64,000 bases of DNA from Arenicola marina (lineage: Eukaryota; Annelida; Polychaeta; Arenicolidae), in the NCBI GenBank assembly GCA_964019135.1, contig OZ025249.1, forward strand, positions 29,897,759-29,961,758. Direction: 5' to 3'. Below the pieces are notes generated by a model. The model worked only from the letters and a program-made list of their open reading frames with translations, had not been told where the DNA came from and made no database searches. A program made the translations under genes and the position numbers. Positions within the stretch are counted from its first letter, which is position 1, and each line of letters opens with the position of its first letter. Positions 45,001 to 58,684 of the stretch are shown here, piece after piece.

Positions 45001-48000
45001 GGTCAGCCCTCAAACGAGGCACAGTGGAAGACGAGGTACAGCTAAGGGGCAGATACCCGTCGTATAAGATACACATCGTTTATTTTACTCCTACCATTCT
45101 GAAAGAATTTAAATTCTTTTACAAATAAAACAATGGACTAGTGTTTTGAGCATGATCTATGTCCTATGTCAATGCCCTCTTTATTATTGCGAGAGTAGAT
45201 GATTCGTTTCTACCGATAAGTACCAGGGTCTTTGAACACGAGTATGCCAATTTGAACGCTAATTTATAGTAGTCTTTTCATAGCTGCCAAAGGGTAATAT
45301 GGTAGCTAAGTGTGTCTGCTTCCCTTGTAGATTGCTAAAAACACAACACCGATGTACCGAGCACCTGAGATGTTAGACCTATACCAAAACCTCCCAATTA
45401 ATGAACAAAGCGACATATGGGTGAGTAAATAATTTATTATTATTTATTTAATAATGATTTTCTTACCATAAATCTCTTGGTACATCGATGGCTGCTGCTT
45501 CTCTCCGTTATGTGTCGTGACCTGTAAATGGAGTTGGCTGGCGTGGAAATTAGTTCGGTAAACGCCACTGTACGATCTTCAACATATCAAGACAAGTGTT
45601 GTTACAAAATATGGAATATAGTGAGTCTGTTTTGAGTTGTTATATCATATGAGAGACTATTTGACGTTTTATTGCTCCCCAGGCCATCGGCTGTGTACTC
45701 TTTCTCTTGTGCTTTAACGAGCATCCGTTTGAAGACTCAGCCAAGCTGCGTATCATCAACGCCAACTACACCATTCCACCTGACGACAAAGTCTACACTG
45801 TATTTCATGATCTCATATGTAAGTCATGGCTCATTTCTATATTTTCTACATTAATTTCAGACAAGAATACAATAATAGAAAGTACTTTAGTGGTACCGGC
45901 CATATCGTGATAAGGGTGGGCCATATGTAAAATATACAGTGGATGGTGTCGGTTTTATTTGAGCAGAACAATGATCAAGTGTTGTTTCTTTGAAAGGACT
46001 GGTTTATCCGCGCAGAAGAGGTTCCGCTTTAACTTGACCCGTTGTCATTGTCACGACATGGCCTTGTATATTTAGTAAACAGATAGCCGACTTAAGGTAT
46101 GAAATACATGTAGGGAAATTTGCAGATAATAGATATTATTTCACAACAGCAATAAAAATGCAATGCCTTTTGACATACAATGTATGTACTTGTATATCGA
46201 GTTAAAGAGCGACTTATTTTCCTATACACGAATGTTATGTATGAAACCCTGCGCATATCTTGAGAATAATACCCTTTATATTTTGATTGTCTGGTGTGTA
46301 GTTGGAATGTTACAAGTTGATCCTCGCAAAAGGCCGACAATCAATGAAGTCATTGAAAGATTGCAAGAAATAGCAGTCGCCAGGAATGTTGACCTCAAAG
46401 GTCCTTCTGTATTGAATCAACCGACCTCAGGTCAACAGAATGGTAGGCATATTATGATTTCCAGCTGAAATTTACATGTATAAATAGATGCATGTAATAC
46501 ATCTGTTGTAATTTACATTCATCTGAATAGGCGAGAAATCTTATTTATGCAAATTTTTCGATTTTAGAGTTGCTTACAGCCCATTCGCTCCTCGTTAGGT
46601 TTTCACACAGCAAACTCCGTTCAATCCAAATGTCGTTATTGCAGCCGTCGCTTCTAGTCCCGTTCACCAGAGGGCACCTGCAGTGCTGCGTAGTGAGGAG
46701 AACCCTTACCCGTCTCAGTCGATGTCTCAGGCACAAAGCTATGGTCAGCAGCAGTCCACCGCTCAGGGCCTCTTCAACGCCCTCAAGGGGGGCGCCGCTG
46801 GCTTAGTCAAAAATGTCAAGGACGCGTCCTCGAAGGTCATGGAAACTGTGTCGGCGTGAGTACAAGTAAACCAATAAGGTCATGGACTCACAAATATACC
46901 ATGTAGAGATATCCGTAATATTTCGCTATATAATGTAATATACGAATCCATACTCTGACACTAAGCCCAACCATAGCTGATGGCACGTACAAGTGCAAAG
47001 TATTCATGTCTGAAACTGACAAAGAAGTGACATGCTGCATTTTTTTTCCGACATAACGCATGTGGAAGACCTTTATTTTGCCACCTGATTGGATAAACGC
47101 AACAGGGACGTCAATTAATGAATGATTGACAGCCTGGATCGGTGTATTTGTTAAAAGATCGTATATTTTGCAATTTATATATTGTGACCTCCATTAAAAT
47201 CAATAAATGACATTACTGTCGAAAATTTTGAGACTGAACCTCTTTATTATAATTTCTCGCTGTTTTTTTGTTCAACTAATAAATGTTCTTTAATACACCC
47301 TGTCCAGCTTATGTTTGCCGTGTGTGTAATGCGTGTCATGTGGATACCTTCCTTTGCGAATATACGTATAATCGTTTGTTTGTAGGACGATCAACAAATC
47401 GGATTTAGACTTATCGTACATTACCAGTCGGGTTATCGTCATGTCTTATCCGGCGGAAGGCGTTGAGTCGGCGATCAGGAATCACATAGAAGACGTCAGG
47501 AGCTTCCTCGACAACAGACACCCCAACGCCTTCGCCATCTACAACCTCTCGAATCGAAGTTACAGAGTTGCCAAATTTCAAAATCGGGTAAGATATTGCA
47601 TCTCGTGTCCGTTCAAGTAGGTGTAATGTATGTATATTGTGAAAAATGTACGTCAACCAAGGATTTATACATTAATAAACAGATTTGACTAGGGTGACTC
47701 AGCACACGATATATGGTCAGGCGCCCAGCCGATCTGGTTGAGTTGCCTCACTCGATTCGACCTTTTTGCGGTAAATATTTCGCTGGGGACGGCAAAACGA
47801 CTCGGGACATCAAATATTAGATATATGTGTAGTTCGTCTTTTGCGGGGTGCTTAACATGGCGTGTATGCTAGTTCGTTGTTGGGAAAGCAAAACTACCTT
47901 AACTTATTTAAGGATTCGATTCGAGCGACGTCCACACAATCCAGTTACTGTATATGCTGTGTATATATAGAGGTCGGTCCTATTATATATTTTTATTGTC

Positions 48001-48355
48001 GTTTTATTGGATCTGAAAAAAACGCTTCCAAAGGGTCAGTTTACAGCAAGTGTATCCATGTTTCAGGTGTCTAAGTGTGGAGAGAAAGTGAGAGAGGGAA
48101 AGAGAGATAGCAAAAATCCATATTTTGTCACCTATTTATATTCCATGGGGTCAGGAAACGTTGCAATGGGGTAAGTCAACAGCATTTGTATACGTGTTAC
48201 AGGTTTCTGAGTGTGGCTGGCCATCTCGCAAGGCGCCGACGCTCGACCTTCTATTCTCCATCTGTAAGAACATTCAGCTGTGGCTCAGGACCTCTCCGCA
48301 GAATGTGGCCGTCATACACTGCGTGGTAAGGCCGCCAATGGCGCTAGATACATTT

Positions 48356-48386
<31 letters not shown>

Positions 48387-51300
48387 CCGTAAAGTCAAAC
48401 TTCGTAATAGCCGTAATGTTTCCGCTCAACTGAAAAGACAATCTAAGAAAAGACAAGTGAGCCGAAACTTACATTCTATGGAAAACTAAAACTACATGAG
48501 TTTTTAAAAAATAGTTGGGTGCCATAAATAACAATGTGTTGGAGAACAAAGCCTGATTCATGTACTATATGCGTCACCATCTACTGTATGTTGTTTGGTG
48601 TAAAACGACCTTGAGTTAGGCTCGATCGTTGCCCTCTGGGTCTCGAGTCGTTGAAGCTGTGTCCAGTGTCCGCTGAACTTTTCAGGACGGCAAGTCGGTG
48701 TCTGCCACTGTGTGTGGCGCCTTGCTGTGTTTCTGCCGCCTCTTCGACACGGCCTCGGCGTCCATGCACCTCTTCACGGCCCGCAGGTCGCAGCCCGCCA
48801 TCAGCGCCTCGCAGAAACGGTCGGTGACAACTCCGTATGCACTATCTTTGTGTGCAGTGCGGCGCAGAGCGCACGATTAACGCGTCATGTTCTTTATGGA
48901 GAATGGTAGAGTCATTTGGTGGGATCGACACGTGTATAATTGTTCTCTTCTATTATTAAAATGCTAATCAGGTAGATTTTTTTACAATAATAACCGCGTC
49001 ATTTGAGTGGAAATAATTGCTCCATTTTAGAGGGAATGATTGCGTAATTAAAAAAAATAATGGCGTTATTTTTAGCTTTTGACTAAGGTAGTATCATTCC
49101 AATTAAATATGCGTTTGTTCATGTTGGCTTCGCTTTTGTTTGTTGATGCAGATACATAGAGTACATCTGTGATATGGTGGCCGACGACCCCATCCTGCCC
49201 CACACCAGGGCTCTCATGTTGGTCGGAATCACCATGTCGCCGGTGCCACTCTTCAACAGGATGAGGTAAATACATCGCGTGAATACCTTGCATGGTTAAG
49301 TTGGTGGATAGGCCCGTTATATGGACATGAAACGGTGGGGATGGGAGCGATTAGGCTCAAGACGACTAAAGCGAAGTCATGCGATGGATGTGACGGTGGA
49401 CAAATGACTTGCCTGATAACAATGTTGCATATATGTCTTGCTTCTGTATATAAAGCCATCTTACTGTCTTACATGACATGTTATTGTGCCAAGGTCATCT
49501 CTGTGTGTACAATGATAATGCACGAACATTTTTATATTTCTCCATTGCGTCATGAGCGTTTGTTATGAGTCATATATATTGCCAATACAGCGCTGCCTTT
49601 TAGTCTACCTTTTGGTTCACAGATACCTTGCATATTATAAGCGATACGCGTTTGTCTGAAATGTTCGCCTCACACCACCAGGTCGTTGTTCTTATGTGTA
49701 CTGGTTGTCAACTGTTTCTCAGAAATGGTTGCCGGCCCTTTGCTGAAGTATATATTGGTGAGGAACGTCTGCTTACAACGTCACAAGAATACGACAGGAT
49801 GAGGTCAGTATGGATACCTGTAAGAACAAAAAACATTAAAATAGCGTGATAACGAACCCAATCAGACCGCTTGGTGTCAGTTTTGTACAGACCCGAAAGG
49901 AGTTTATGCGTAATGCGACGTGGCCATAAATATTTATGGAGGTTTTGTGTCATTACCATGTGTACATATAATTACTTTCATGTGAATGATGTCTCTGTAG
50001 GGGCTTCACCATTGAGGACGGCAAGGCTACCATTCCACTGAACACGTCTGTGTCCGGTGATGTCACTGTCGTTGTGTACCACGCACGCTCGACGTTCGGG
50101 GGCAAAGTACAAGGAAAGGTAAGCCCGCTACCCCAAAGCGCATGCGTGTTAAATAGCGTTAGGAGTGAACTAAGGTACATGGGTAGGTGAGCTCGCTACC
50201 CCAAGGCGCATGCGTGTTAAATAGCGTTAGGCGCGAACTAATGTACATGGGAAGGTGAGCCCGCTGTTTCGTTATTTTTAAGTGGATAATGAATATCATT
50301 TGGACCTGCTTCGAGAGTTAATATGTCGCTCAGACTCTTCTAGGCACGCGAGCGTCCGTGAATCAATTATTTTGGTCTGTCGGGTCGGGTTACTGTGTAC
50401 AGTAGATGTTGTCATATTTACGCATCCGGATATGCATTTCGTAGCTAAACTGTATGTTTTGTTCTTGCTGTTGCAGATTACTTCCATGAAAATGTTCCAA
50501 ATTCAGTTCCACACTGGATTCGTCTCTCAAGACACGAAAAACATGCGCTTCTCCAGGTAATGTGAAGAAAGGTTCAAACACGCGAGCAACCTACATCTAC
50601 GCACAAGTTACTTGATGTGCATATGTGACTATTTACTTGATGCATATGTGTTAATGTAATAATAATGCATGTATAACAGTTTTGCGTGATACAAATGCAC
50701 AATTTGCTTAATATTAATGCATATAATAATGACACATGGTCCTTGTTTCTCTCATTTGTTTTTCGCCTCGACCTTTCAGATATGATCTTGACCAGACGGA
50801 CACCGCTGACAAATACTCCGAAGGCTTCACGGTTGCCCTGGATGTGATCGTGTCGCCCAAGGAGCAGACACGGCAGCCCCGCTGTAGCTGGGAGGGCTTC
50901 AATGGGCGCACGTCCGGCCCCAAGATACTGTTCGGCAATCGGGAAGAACAGCACCAGCTTATGACCGACTTCGGTGGGTGTGTCTGGCAGCCTGAGGCCA
51001 CAGGCCTCTGAGGCGCGTCATGTCGAAAGTCGCCACCTTATGTCCTTCATTATCACAATTTTGATGTTTTTTGTGCAGTAAATTAGCTCATGTCAATGAT
51101 TCATTATGTAAGATTAAGATTTTAAAATCTTTTGTCAAACCTATATATTAGTCTAAACCATGCTAGGAGACTTAGAGTAGTTAGTCTTTGGAATGTTTAC
51201 GCGTTCCCCCTTGTGCCTGGTTTACGATAGCGTTTTGGCGTTTTTTTTTAAGGTGTGTCGGAGCGAGCGCGGAGGAAGCTGGGCCGGTCGGGGTCCTCGG

Positions 51301-54300
51301 ACCACAGCCAGGACAGCACCCCAACCGAGTCCCCGGCCCGGGAGGTGCCCGTCTTCACCCAGCAGGTGGACCGACCGGCCCCGCCCCGCCGACCCCCGCC
51401 TCCGAACTACAACAAACCGGCCAGCGAGGCGCCGCCGTCGGTGCCAGCGTCCGCGCCGTCGGGTCGGGAGGACGAGAAGCCGGCAGCAGCCGTGCTGGGT
51501 GGGGACGAGACCGCAAAGAACTTCTTCGAGACCCTGGAGTGGCGGGAGTCGAACGAGGGCCTCTTGGGGGAGGATGACAGTGATGAGGGGGAGGAGCACG
51601 AGGCGGGGAGAGGGATGGCCGTGCCCCCGTCACAGAGCGGCACCGGTCTGGAAGATGAATTCGCCGCGCTGTCCAGCCAACGGGTTGGGGTCTCGAGGGG
51701 GGAGGCTGCCGCAGGTAGGAACAGCCAGCCGGAGCCCGAGGCTGCTCCCGTGGAGCCAATGGTGGACTTACTTAACATTGGCGGCGGTGAGGGCGGCGGG
51801 GCCAGTGGCGCACCGAGCGGCGCCGACCTGCTGGATGTCGGGGGGCCAGAACCCTCCAACTTTGATCTGCTGTCCGGGGTGGGTCCTTTACATGTGCAAC
51901 AGCCTAAGCAGCAGAACCACTCCGCCCCAGCGACGGACAATCTAATGGGAGGAACGTTCGATCCATTCCAGCAGTTATCAGGCGCCAGCCAATCAAAACC
52001 CGCCGCGTCTAGCCAAGCGAAGCGACCGCCCAATCAGACATTTGATCCATTCCAGGCCTCCACCACAACGTCCTCCTCCTCGTCCTCTGCTTTCGGCGCT
52101 TTTGATCCATTCCAGAACCTGGCCACCGGCAATAGCGCGGCGCCCTCTGGCGTGGACGCTAGTGGACAGCAGCCTTCCAAGGTCACTGCCAACGCTTTGT
52201 TTGATTTCGGCAACAGCTCGGCGCCCTGTTCTACAGGCGACAGCGGTGGGGGTGGGGGTGCGGCGGCCGGCCACGACGACCTCCTGAGCGGATGGAACCC
52301 CTCTAATATCGCCTCCTCGTCCGCGCTGTCTGGTTCCCTGTCCGGTCGTCCAGGAGCCACGACGCCGACATTGCAGGCTGCGGGCCTAACTCCCCAGTCA
52401 AATATCCCGCGTAACAACAGCCAGCCTACTTTCGGCAGTCAGCAAGGCGCCGGCAACGGCGTCAACGGCGCCAGAAAGGCTGACCCCTTCTCTGATCTAG
52501 GTGAGACGTCCAATTATGCCGAAAAATAAACCATCGATTTACTAGTTGATATTATCTCATTTTGAAAAATTCATCTGCTGACTTGGCAATTTATATGTGT
52601 GCCTAAAACACTGGCATCAGACGGCCAGCATTGCACATGTCAAATATTGGTTTATGGTGAATTCAACAAACGGTCTCGTTTCCAGGTAATTTGGCTGACA
52701 TAAACAAGAGTGGAGCCAGCAACAGTTCTGGCTCATTCCACCAACCAAACAAGCCATTAGTCGGTCAAGGGGCGCCGGTTGGGGGCGGCACTAGTCCCAT
52801 GGGAGGTTCGACACCTGCCTGGCAACAGAGTCCCAAACATCAGCATAAACCTAACTATGGAGGTATGTTAGTTTATTATATATCACATTGCTGGTCGATA
52901 GCGATATCTTGACGTTTGACGACGCAATAATAGTCTTTTACTATTTCCTAAGAATCAACGACAAACGTCCGTATAGTGATGGCCACTTTTTGCCTGTCTT
53001 AGGTGTGACACCTGGGCCCGTAAATTCGAACGACGAGGGCCAAATATTTCGCCCCGCTCCATGCTAAAGTCCTATTCTAGGGCGAAATATTTGCCCCCTG
53101 GCGTTTCGAACTTACGGACCCTGGTTGCTTAGTTATAATGCAACCTCAAGCAGCTAGGTGGCGCTGTAGAACTGGTTCTCTGGGACCGTTGCTTGTTTAG
53201 GGAATTTCTGGCCCCACTATTCAACAGTAGAAACGAAATGCAACAATCATTATACCAATTGATACTATGATCTTTAAGCAAGACGTTCTGAGCCCTGTTT
53301 CCTTATTTAATGCTTCCGCATAGTGTACGAAACTGTAGAATCAGTGTACGATATGTGTCGCGCCTAGAGGCTGGTCCATACTGCCCATTCCTGGCATTGT
53401 CTGCCATATTAACCCAAGTGTCGGTAGCAAAAGCCCTGCATAACAAGGAGGTGGTGTTTCTCATCCTAGCAGCCGTTAAAATCTGCTCCATGTTATGGTA
53501 TACATTAGGAATAAACCCGTTGGTGTGGCCTGTTGTTAGGTGGTTGGATGGGATCGGCTGGTCTATCCAGTCAGAGTTCGACCCAGAACCAGAGTCAGTC
53601 TCAGCAGGCAGCCGCGGCCGCCAAGAAGGGCAGTGCTTTCTCCAGTGTCATCGGCAACCGGGGCGACAGAGGGGTTCACAAGCCGTTCGGTGAGTACCAC
53701 GTGGTAACTTGGTAGTCAGGCTGTGAAAGGTACATATCTAAAACGTGATTGATTGTAATGACGCTGGACAGGCCAAAGGGATTGGGACGTCTTTGACTCA
53801 ACTGGTACATGGCAGTTAGCTTAGGTTAGCAATAGTATCTACGGTAAATTCACAACCTGCCCAAAGCGATTTGGCATATCTTCTATCGGTGTCATGACCT
53901 TGAAGCTATCGTTAACCATGGCTGCCTCTTGCAGGTCCCAAGCCTAAAGTGGACGGGTCGACGTTTGGCGACTTGCTGGGCACTCATTCGTTCACCTCCA
54001 CCCAACAAGGCCCCAAAACGATCAAGGAAATGAGAAAGGAGGTTCAGGCTCTAGACGCTGACCCGGAGAAGCTCAAGGTCAGTTATAACCTCGTATCGAA
54101 GTGATGTACTGACATACTGTAAAATATCATTTATTTTCCAACATCGAAATATAAATGTAAATGGCTACCTTCGACTTTGATGACTTGGGAACAAGGAGGG
54201 TGTGGCAGGTCGGTCGTCGGGGTGAAAAACTGCCAAACCTTGTCTTTCTTTCATTAATTATTATATTTTGATAATTATATCGTTTTTTTCATTCACCATG

Positions 54301-55285
54301 AATTGAAACAATCCATTGCATATATAGAACATATCGTTACCAAACGCGCTGCTGCTGTGAGTGGAACTTGTGAAATGACAAGATCTCGCGTGATTACCAG
54401 GTGAAGGAGTGGATAGAGGGCAAGGAACGCAACATCCGGGCACTGCTGTGCTCGCTGCACACGGTGCTGTGGGAGGGCGAGACCAAGTGGCGGGAGGTGG
54501 GCATGCATCAGCTCGTCTCGCCAGACCAGGTCAAGAAGGTGTACCGCCGAGCCGTCCTCTCAGTCCACCCCGACAAGGTCAGTCAGTGCCTCCTCCTTAT
54601 GCCGATTATGTATCTCGTGTCTGCCTGTGATATGTCGGCCTAAGATGCCTGTGTGGTGGTTTGTTTAAGTATCACCCCGTCATTATAATAACTTCGCGCA
54701 TTCCGTTTCCTTCTGCTTCGTCGTTTCAACTATATTAGGAAGTCATTAAGCAGGCTGAGCTGTCATGGGTTCAAACCCTGGAACATCCAGGTCATGTTTA
54801 ATTATCACTGGAGTATTTATTCGCCAAGTTTAGCCTTCGTGTGCACAACAGTGGCCTAAAACTCCTAAACTTTCGTTTCTGTTGACAGTTTTTGTTTTAG
54901 TATCGAATATTACAGCAACACGGTTCAGGAATTGGCAATGAAACCCCCACTACGAATAACATCTAAACTGTTACTAAGTAATTTAGTCATTTAATTTGAG
55001 TAATTTGATAATTAATTTACTGACGTAATTTTACTGACGCGTTGCTTATCTATTTATGACACTTGTTAGTACTTACTATTCACTTGGTTAAACACAAGAT
55101 TATTGACTTAACCTTTCTACAATTGCGTTTACTACATACATATATATATATATATACATGTAGTATGTTTAATGTGTTTTTAGCTGAGTGGCTCTCCGCA
55201 AGAGAACTTGGCAAGGATGATATTCATAGAGCTGAACGACGCATGGTCCGAGTTCGAGGAAACCGGCATGAAGGCCTTGTATTGA
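42057..55285 (+). CDS. GAK: Cyclin-G-associated kinase (NAK kinase + auxilin), complete, 24 exons
   Basis: Uncoats clathrin vesicles with Hsc70 and phosphorylates AP subunits. Exons: 42057-42186, 43294-43355, 43780-43839, 44201-44315, 44572-44708, 44910-45035, 45331-45420, 45683-45818, 46302-46442, 46645-46855, 47386-47587, 48203-48325, 48686-48819, 49152-49265, 49723-49803, 50001-50118, 50477-50556, 50780-50973, 51253-52500, 52686-52862, 53540-53689, 53935-54077, 54401-54577, 55184-55285. All phases agree: 1416 residues (human 1311). Kinase: IAEGGFAFVF loop, K64, E80, HRD 164-166, DFG 184-186, APE 221-223. The PTEN-like domain (from about 405) has HCVDGKSVS without the CX5R arginine, so inactive as in the family. 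A C2 domain follows, then an 416-residue linker exon with FDPFQ at 987, 1015 and 1035, and a C-terminal J domain with HPD 1380-1382. The exon 10 start is the least certain; it was chosen by phase. Confidence 0.97.
43154..43210. repeat. Perfect hairpin in GAK intron 1
   Basis: CATATGTTTTGTTACACCCAG and CTGGGTGTAGCAAAACATATG form a 21-bp stem with one mismatch around a 15-base loop. It may be a short MITE remnant; no target duplication is evident. Confidence 0.6.
44677..44806 (+). repeat. 69-bp tandem duplication across GAK exon 5 donor
   Basis: The last part of exon 5 (catalytic-loop codons and donor GTAAGCTCT) is repeated once with a 69-bp shift. The second copy, in the intron, keeps AGCAGCCA, CAATT, CCTGAAAGTAAGCTCT and CCTATTTGTCTAT. 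In it the HRD-coding triplets have become ERN and the donor reads AAAGTAAGC. Confidence 0.7.
50117..50265 (+). repeat. 68-bp tandem repeat starting at the GAK exon 16 donor
   Basis: From the donor at 50119 a 68-bp unit (GCTACCCCAA, GCGCATGCGTGTTAAATAGC, GTTAGG, GAACTAA, GTACATGGG) occurs twice and starts a third time. As a result, donor-like GTAAGC, GTGAGC and GTGAGC stand at 50119, 50187 and 50255. Confidence 0.8.
53010..53124. mobile_element. Foldback MITE-like element in GAK intron 20
   Basis: The left arm CCTGGGCCCGTAAATTCGAA continues to GGCCAAATATTTCGCCC. The right arm GGGCGAAATATTTGCCCCC runs to TTCGAACTTACGGACCCTGG. The arms pair over about 40 bp with a few mismatches around a 25-base loop. 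No target duplication was recognised. Confidence 0.65.
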
Positions 55286-55377
55286 TGGACCTCCGCCACA
55301 GTCCGACCCCTCGCCGGTGTCGCCATCTCGTGGCGCATTGCCACATTAAAACTCGCTGTCGTCATTCAAAGCTAGGA

Positions 55378-55383
55378 AATAAA
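55378..55383 (+). terminator. Candidate GAK polyadenylation signal
   Basis: AATAAA lies 93 nt after the GAK stop, in a short AT-rich 3' region, followed by a GT-containing stretch (ACTGTGTAAGGCAGTTGC). Confidence 0.55.
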
Positions 55384-58300
55384 TTACATAATTACTGTGT
55401 AAGGCAGTTGCTAAAAAACGTTAGATTTTTTTTTAAGTACTTTCAATACATCTTGTTCATATATCCCAGTGCAAAATACGTTTATGGTGGTAATATTGGT
55501 TTGGTTCGGTTGTGCAATATAGCAGATAGACGTTAAGCTAATTTAACAGCAGGGCAAGAATCCTAACTAGATATGCGACTGAACTTTCATGTTCTCGTTT
55601 GTGTTATTTTCCTTCGACATGATCATGTCATCATTTTGGAAGTCTAGTTTCTGCAGAACTATAGTCGAACAGTGTCCTTGTTCAATTCATTTCCAAAGAC
55701 TGACTGACCGTCTATATACGCGTACCCTGCTTAATGTAATATATTATATCGTGCTAGGGACACGATCATAGTCCCCTTTTCATTTCCCTATAATGGGAAA
55801 TGTTAAGTCCAATGGATCCTGTTTTTTTAGTTTACATTGTATTGTATTGGTGTGAGATTCAAGTCAACATCACATAGCGTTGTAGTTACATTTTCATTGA
55901 AGTGGCTTTGCTTGGAAGGCGTGATTGCGCCTCGAAGTGCGAAAACCAGTAATGTAATTATCATTGTACGCTATCATTACACCCGGCTTGTTTTATCCTC
56001 GCTCACTGAATCTGTTGCTCTTCCGTTATTCTAGCGCATTTTCCGAAATTTAAAGTGTGCAAAACTAAGTTTTGGAGAGTCTCCAGACGGTCAAAATTGT
56101 CTATAAGTTGGCAAGATTGATATATGGCTACATGGGAGAGACGATATGGTGCACAATGAGGGACAGTGTGCGCTGTGTAATGGTGGTATAATAGGGTGTT
56201 CACCATGAGAAATTGTGCGCTTTATAGTGGTCGTACAATAAAGAATGGGTGTAAAGGATGGACAACACAGGCAGTGGGTTGTCTGAAATCTGATTGCCGT
56301 GTATTGTTAACGCATTGGACAGTGAAGGAATTGTTTTATTTGGCACGTTTTATGATATATATATGTGCGCATTTCTATCAATATATATATATATATATAT
56401 TATATGTGCTTTATGTAAAAGGGAAATTATGCTGTTAATATAGGAAATAATACATAGCTGTTGTAGGACTCATCCGAGCCCGTTTGCTGAGCAGCTTGAC
56501 AACTGTATGTGTGTAACCGTGTGAGATGCAAATAATACATATAAGCTGCTTGTAATTGACTTTTCCTTTTTCCAAAGAATTGCTGACGACAGGATGTATC
56601 ATTGATATAGGCCAATAGCAGTAGTAACAGCTTCATTCAGCTTCATTGATTTCATAACTGTATTATGTCAAAACAAGCATGCGAAGTGTTGTGAAAAATA
56701 CACACTTTTTCTTGGGCTGTGACGAAAAGCAATATTGTAGATATTTCTACTTTGAAAAGTAGATAATGCCCTTTTCCTCTGGGAGATCAAAATACCGTAT
56801 TTCTATGACAAGGTTGCAGATTCAGTGTCTTAGTTCTTGTATGCACGCTGTTCATAAAATAGTTTGTATCCGCTTCGACGGACGTTGTTGACAATCTGCT
56901 CATGCTCTTCATTTGCAAACATTCCTGGTCACGTGATTTTGAGAGATGAGTGTTATGTTTATTTATTCAATGGTAAATATAAAGTATCTGTTAAAGAACA
57001 CTGCAGGCCTATATGTATATCGATATCTCATTCTGATGTTACACTAAGTGTTCCAGCACATATTAGTCAGATACGAGGAGTGTCTTTGCAGTTTGCTGGT
57101 TCCCTATTTACTGTCTGAAGGTACATGACATCGGTAGAGCTTCCACGCTATGTCGTGGTGGAACGCTCATTGAACCGGTTTCCACTGGTCATCCAAGTAG
57201 AAGGCACCTCCACCCGTAGGGGGCGTGCGTACGCCACTCTGGGGTAGGCGGGAACCAGCCTATTTGCGGACGCGGCAGACGACCGGTCGTATTATTAAGT
57301 AGTCTTATTTGACGTCAACCAAGGATTATTAAACGCTAAACGCGATCCTAATCGATCGCTGTTATGAAATATGTCCCAGTACGTTTGCTCAACAGTTGTT
57401 GGTCGAGCATGTGGCACAGGTTTCTCGGTCATATCCAGCCAGATTGTTTGTTGTTGACGACCAGAGTTGTTACACAGCTGTTAACCTAGAAATGTTGACC
57501 GAGTACGCGTATATCTAAGATTCCTTGTTGGGCTGTGGCCACATAGATTGACTGTGATAGTTCTCGTACTTAGATTATAAGACGTGTCTCTATGTCTTAG
57601 TGGGTGTTGTGACCGTCAACGCCGGAATTCTATGTATATTGTATGTGCCGCGTGTAAGTCTGTTAAAGGTCACAGGTGCCCAAGGCCAATTGAGCCTACC
57701 ATCTCCTGGGGTAGTTTACGGACCTAGTCCATCAGCAAAACCGAAACCGGATTTCCGCGAACGTTATGAAGATCATTATAAAAGGAGTTATGTGGTTGTA
57801 TGCCCCCCTCGGGTTGAACCGCGTCATTAGAGCCCAGCTGTGAGCAATGTAAGCGGCTACATTATTTAATAAGGTCTTGTATAGAGATCTGTATATGGAC
57901 AGGTGTTTCATGCTTTGTACATAGGTGTTTAGATACTTGATCGCACCGGACGCCTGTAAAATGTCTAGCTTTGTAGAACGACAAGTTGTAAAAAGGTCAT
58001 TTGTAGTTTTGCAGATTAATTTATTGATCTGAGACCCTTTATGTTGTGCCCCCCCGCCCCCCCCTCTTAATCCCCGCGGTACCTGTACATTATGGAACCC
58101 CACAGAAACTCCCACTCGGTGTTTATAAGAGATTTAATATATATGGCACACGCCATCCCGTGAATGAGATATACCAGCAACAACTCAGCGGCGACTGAAC
58201 GGTATCGGGGCTAAGGAACATTACGCGGGCAGCTGGTACGTTTCTCGTATTACAGTATTACAACATAATGAATATGGACGGTCATTGCTTGGTAGAAAAA

Positions 58301-58680
58301 CCACACTTGCTAATTGGATTTCGTACTTAATAAATTACATTGGGAACAAGTACTCATGTGCTACATAGATATATGCCGCGGCGCTTCACCAGAAAACATT
58401 CCCTGTTCACCGGTAGGTTAGAAGTTGTGATTAGCTGATTGGCTGCTGGGGTCGTGGTGGGCCAGATTTCACTGGCTGAACGCTAGATGTTCATGTGTAT
58501 GTATAGTAGAATCAAAGGCTGTATATTCATGAACCCAACGCGGCGTTGTAAGATAGTTACAGTAGACAGCAGCGTATTGCTTCCGTCACCGTGTGTGAAT
58601 AAAGTAAGGTAGCTCGCATCGAACGAATGTCGGCGTTCCTTCATTTTCTTCACATGCCGTCATTCACAGACACATGTAGC
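55384..58680. other. Spacer between convergent GAK and the coiled-coil gene
   Basis: AT-rich with TA microsatellites (56381-56402) and only short frames. A CpG-richer patch at 57140-57290 contains GTAGGGGGCGTGCGTACGCC but no recognisable gene. ACGTCAACCAAGGATT occurs both at 47650 and 57312, a minor dispersed repeat. Confidence 0.45.
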
Positions 58681-58684
58681 CCTT

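Noticed and set aside
46570-46806. Alternative frame in GAK exon 10
   Set aside because: It stops before the donor, while the chosen frame continues in phase into exon 11 ([10 protein letters not shown]) as in other GAK proteins.
51222-52417. Several long frames antisense or out of frame to GAK exon 19
   Set aside because: They are shadows of a GC-rich coding exon. The GAK frame alone connects in phase to both neighbouring exons and carries the FDPFQ motifs.
54735-54790. tRNA-like GGGTTCAAACCCTGG segment in GAK intron 23
   Set aside because: Only a T-arm-like hairpin is present. No D-arm or acceptor pairing could be drawn and no terminator run follows closely.
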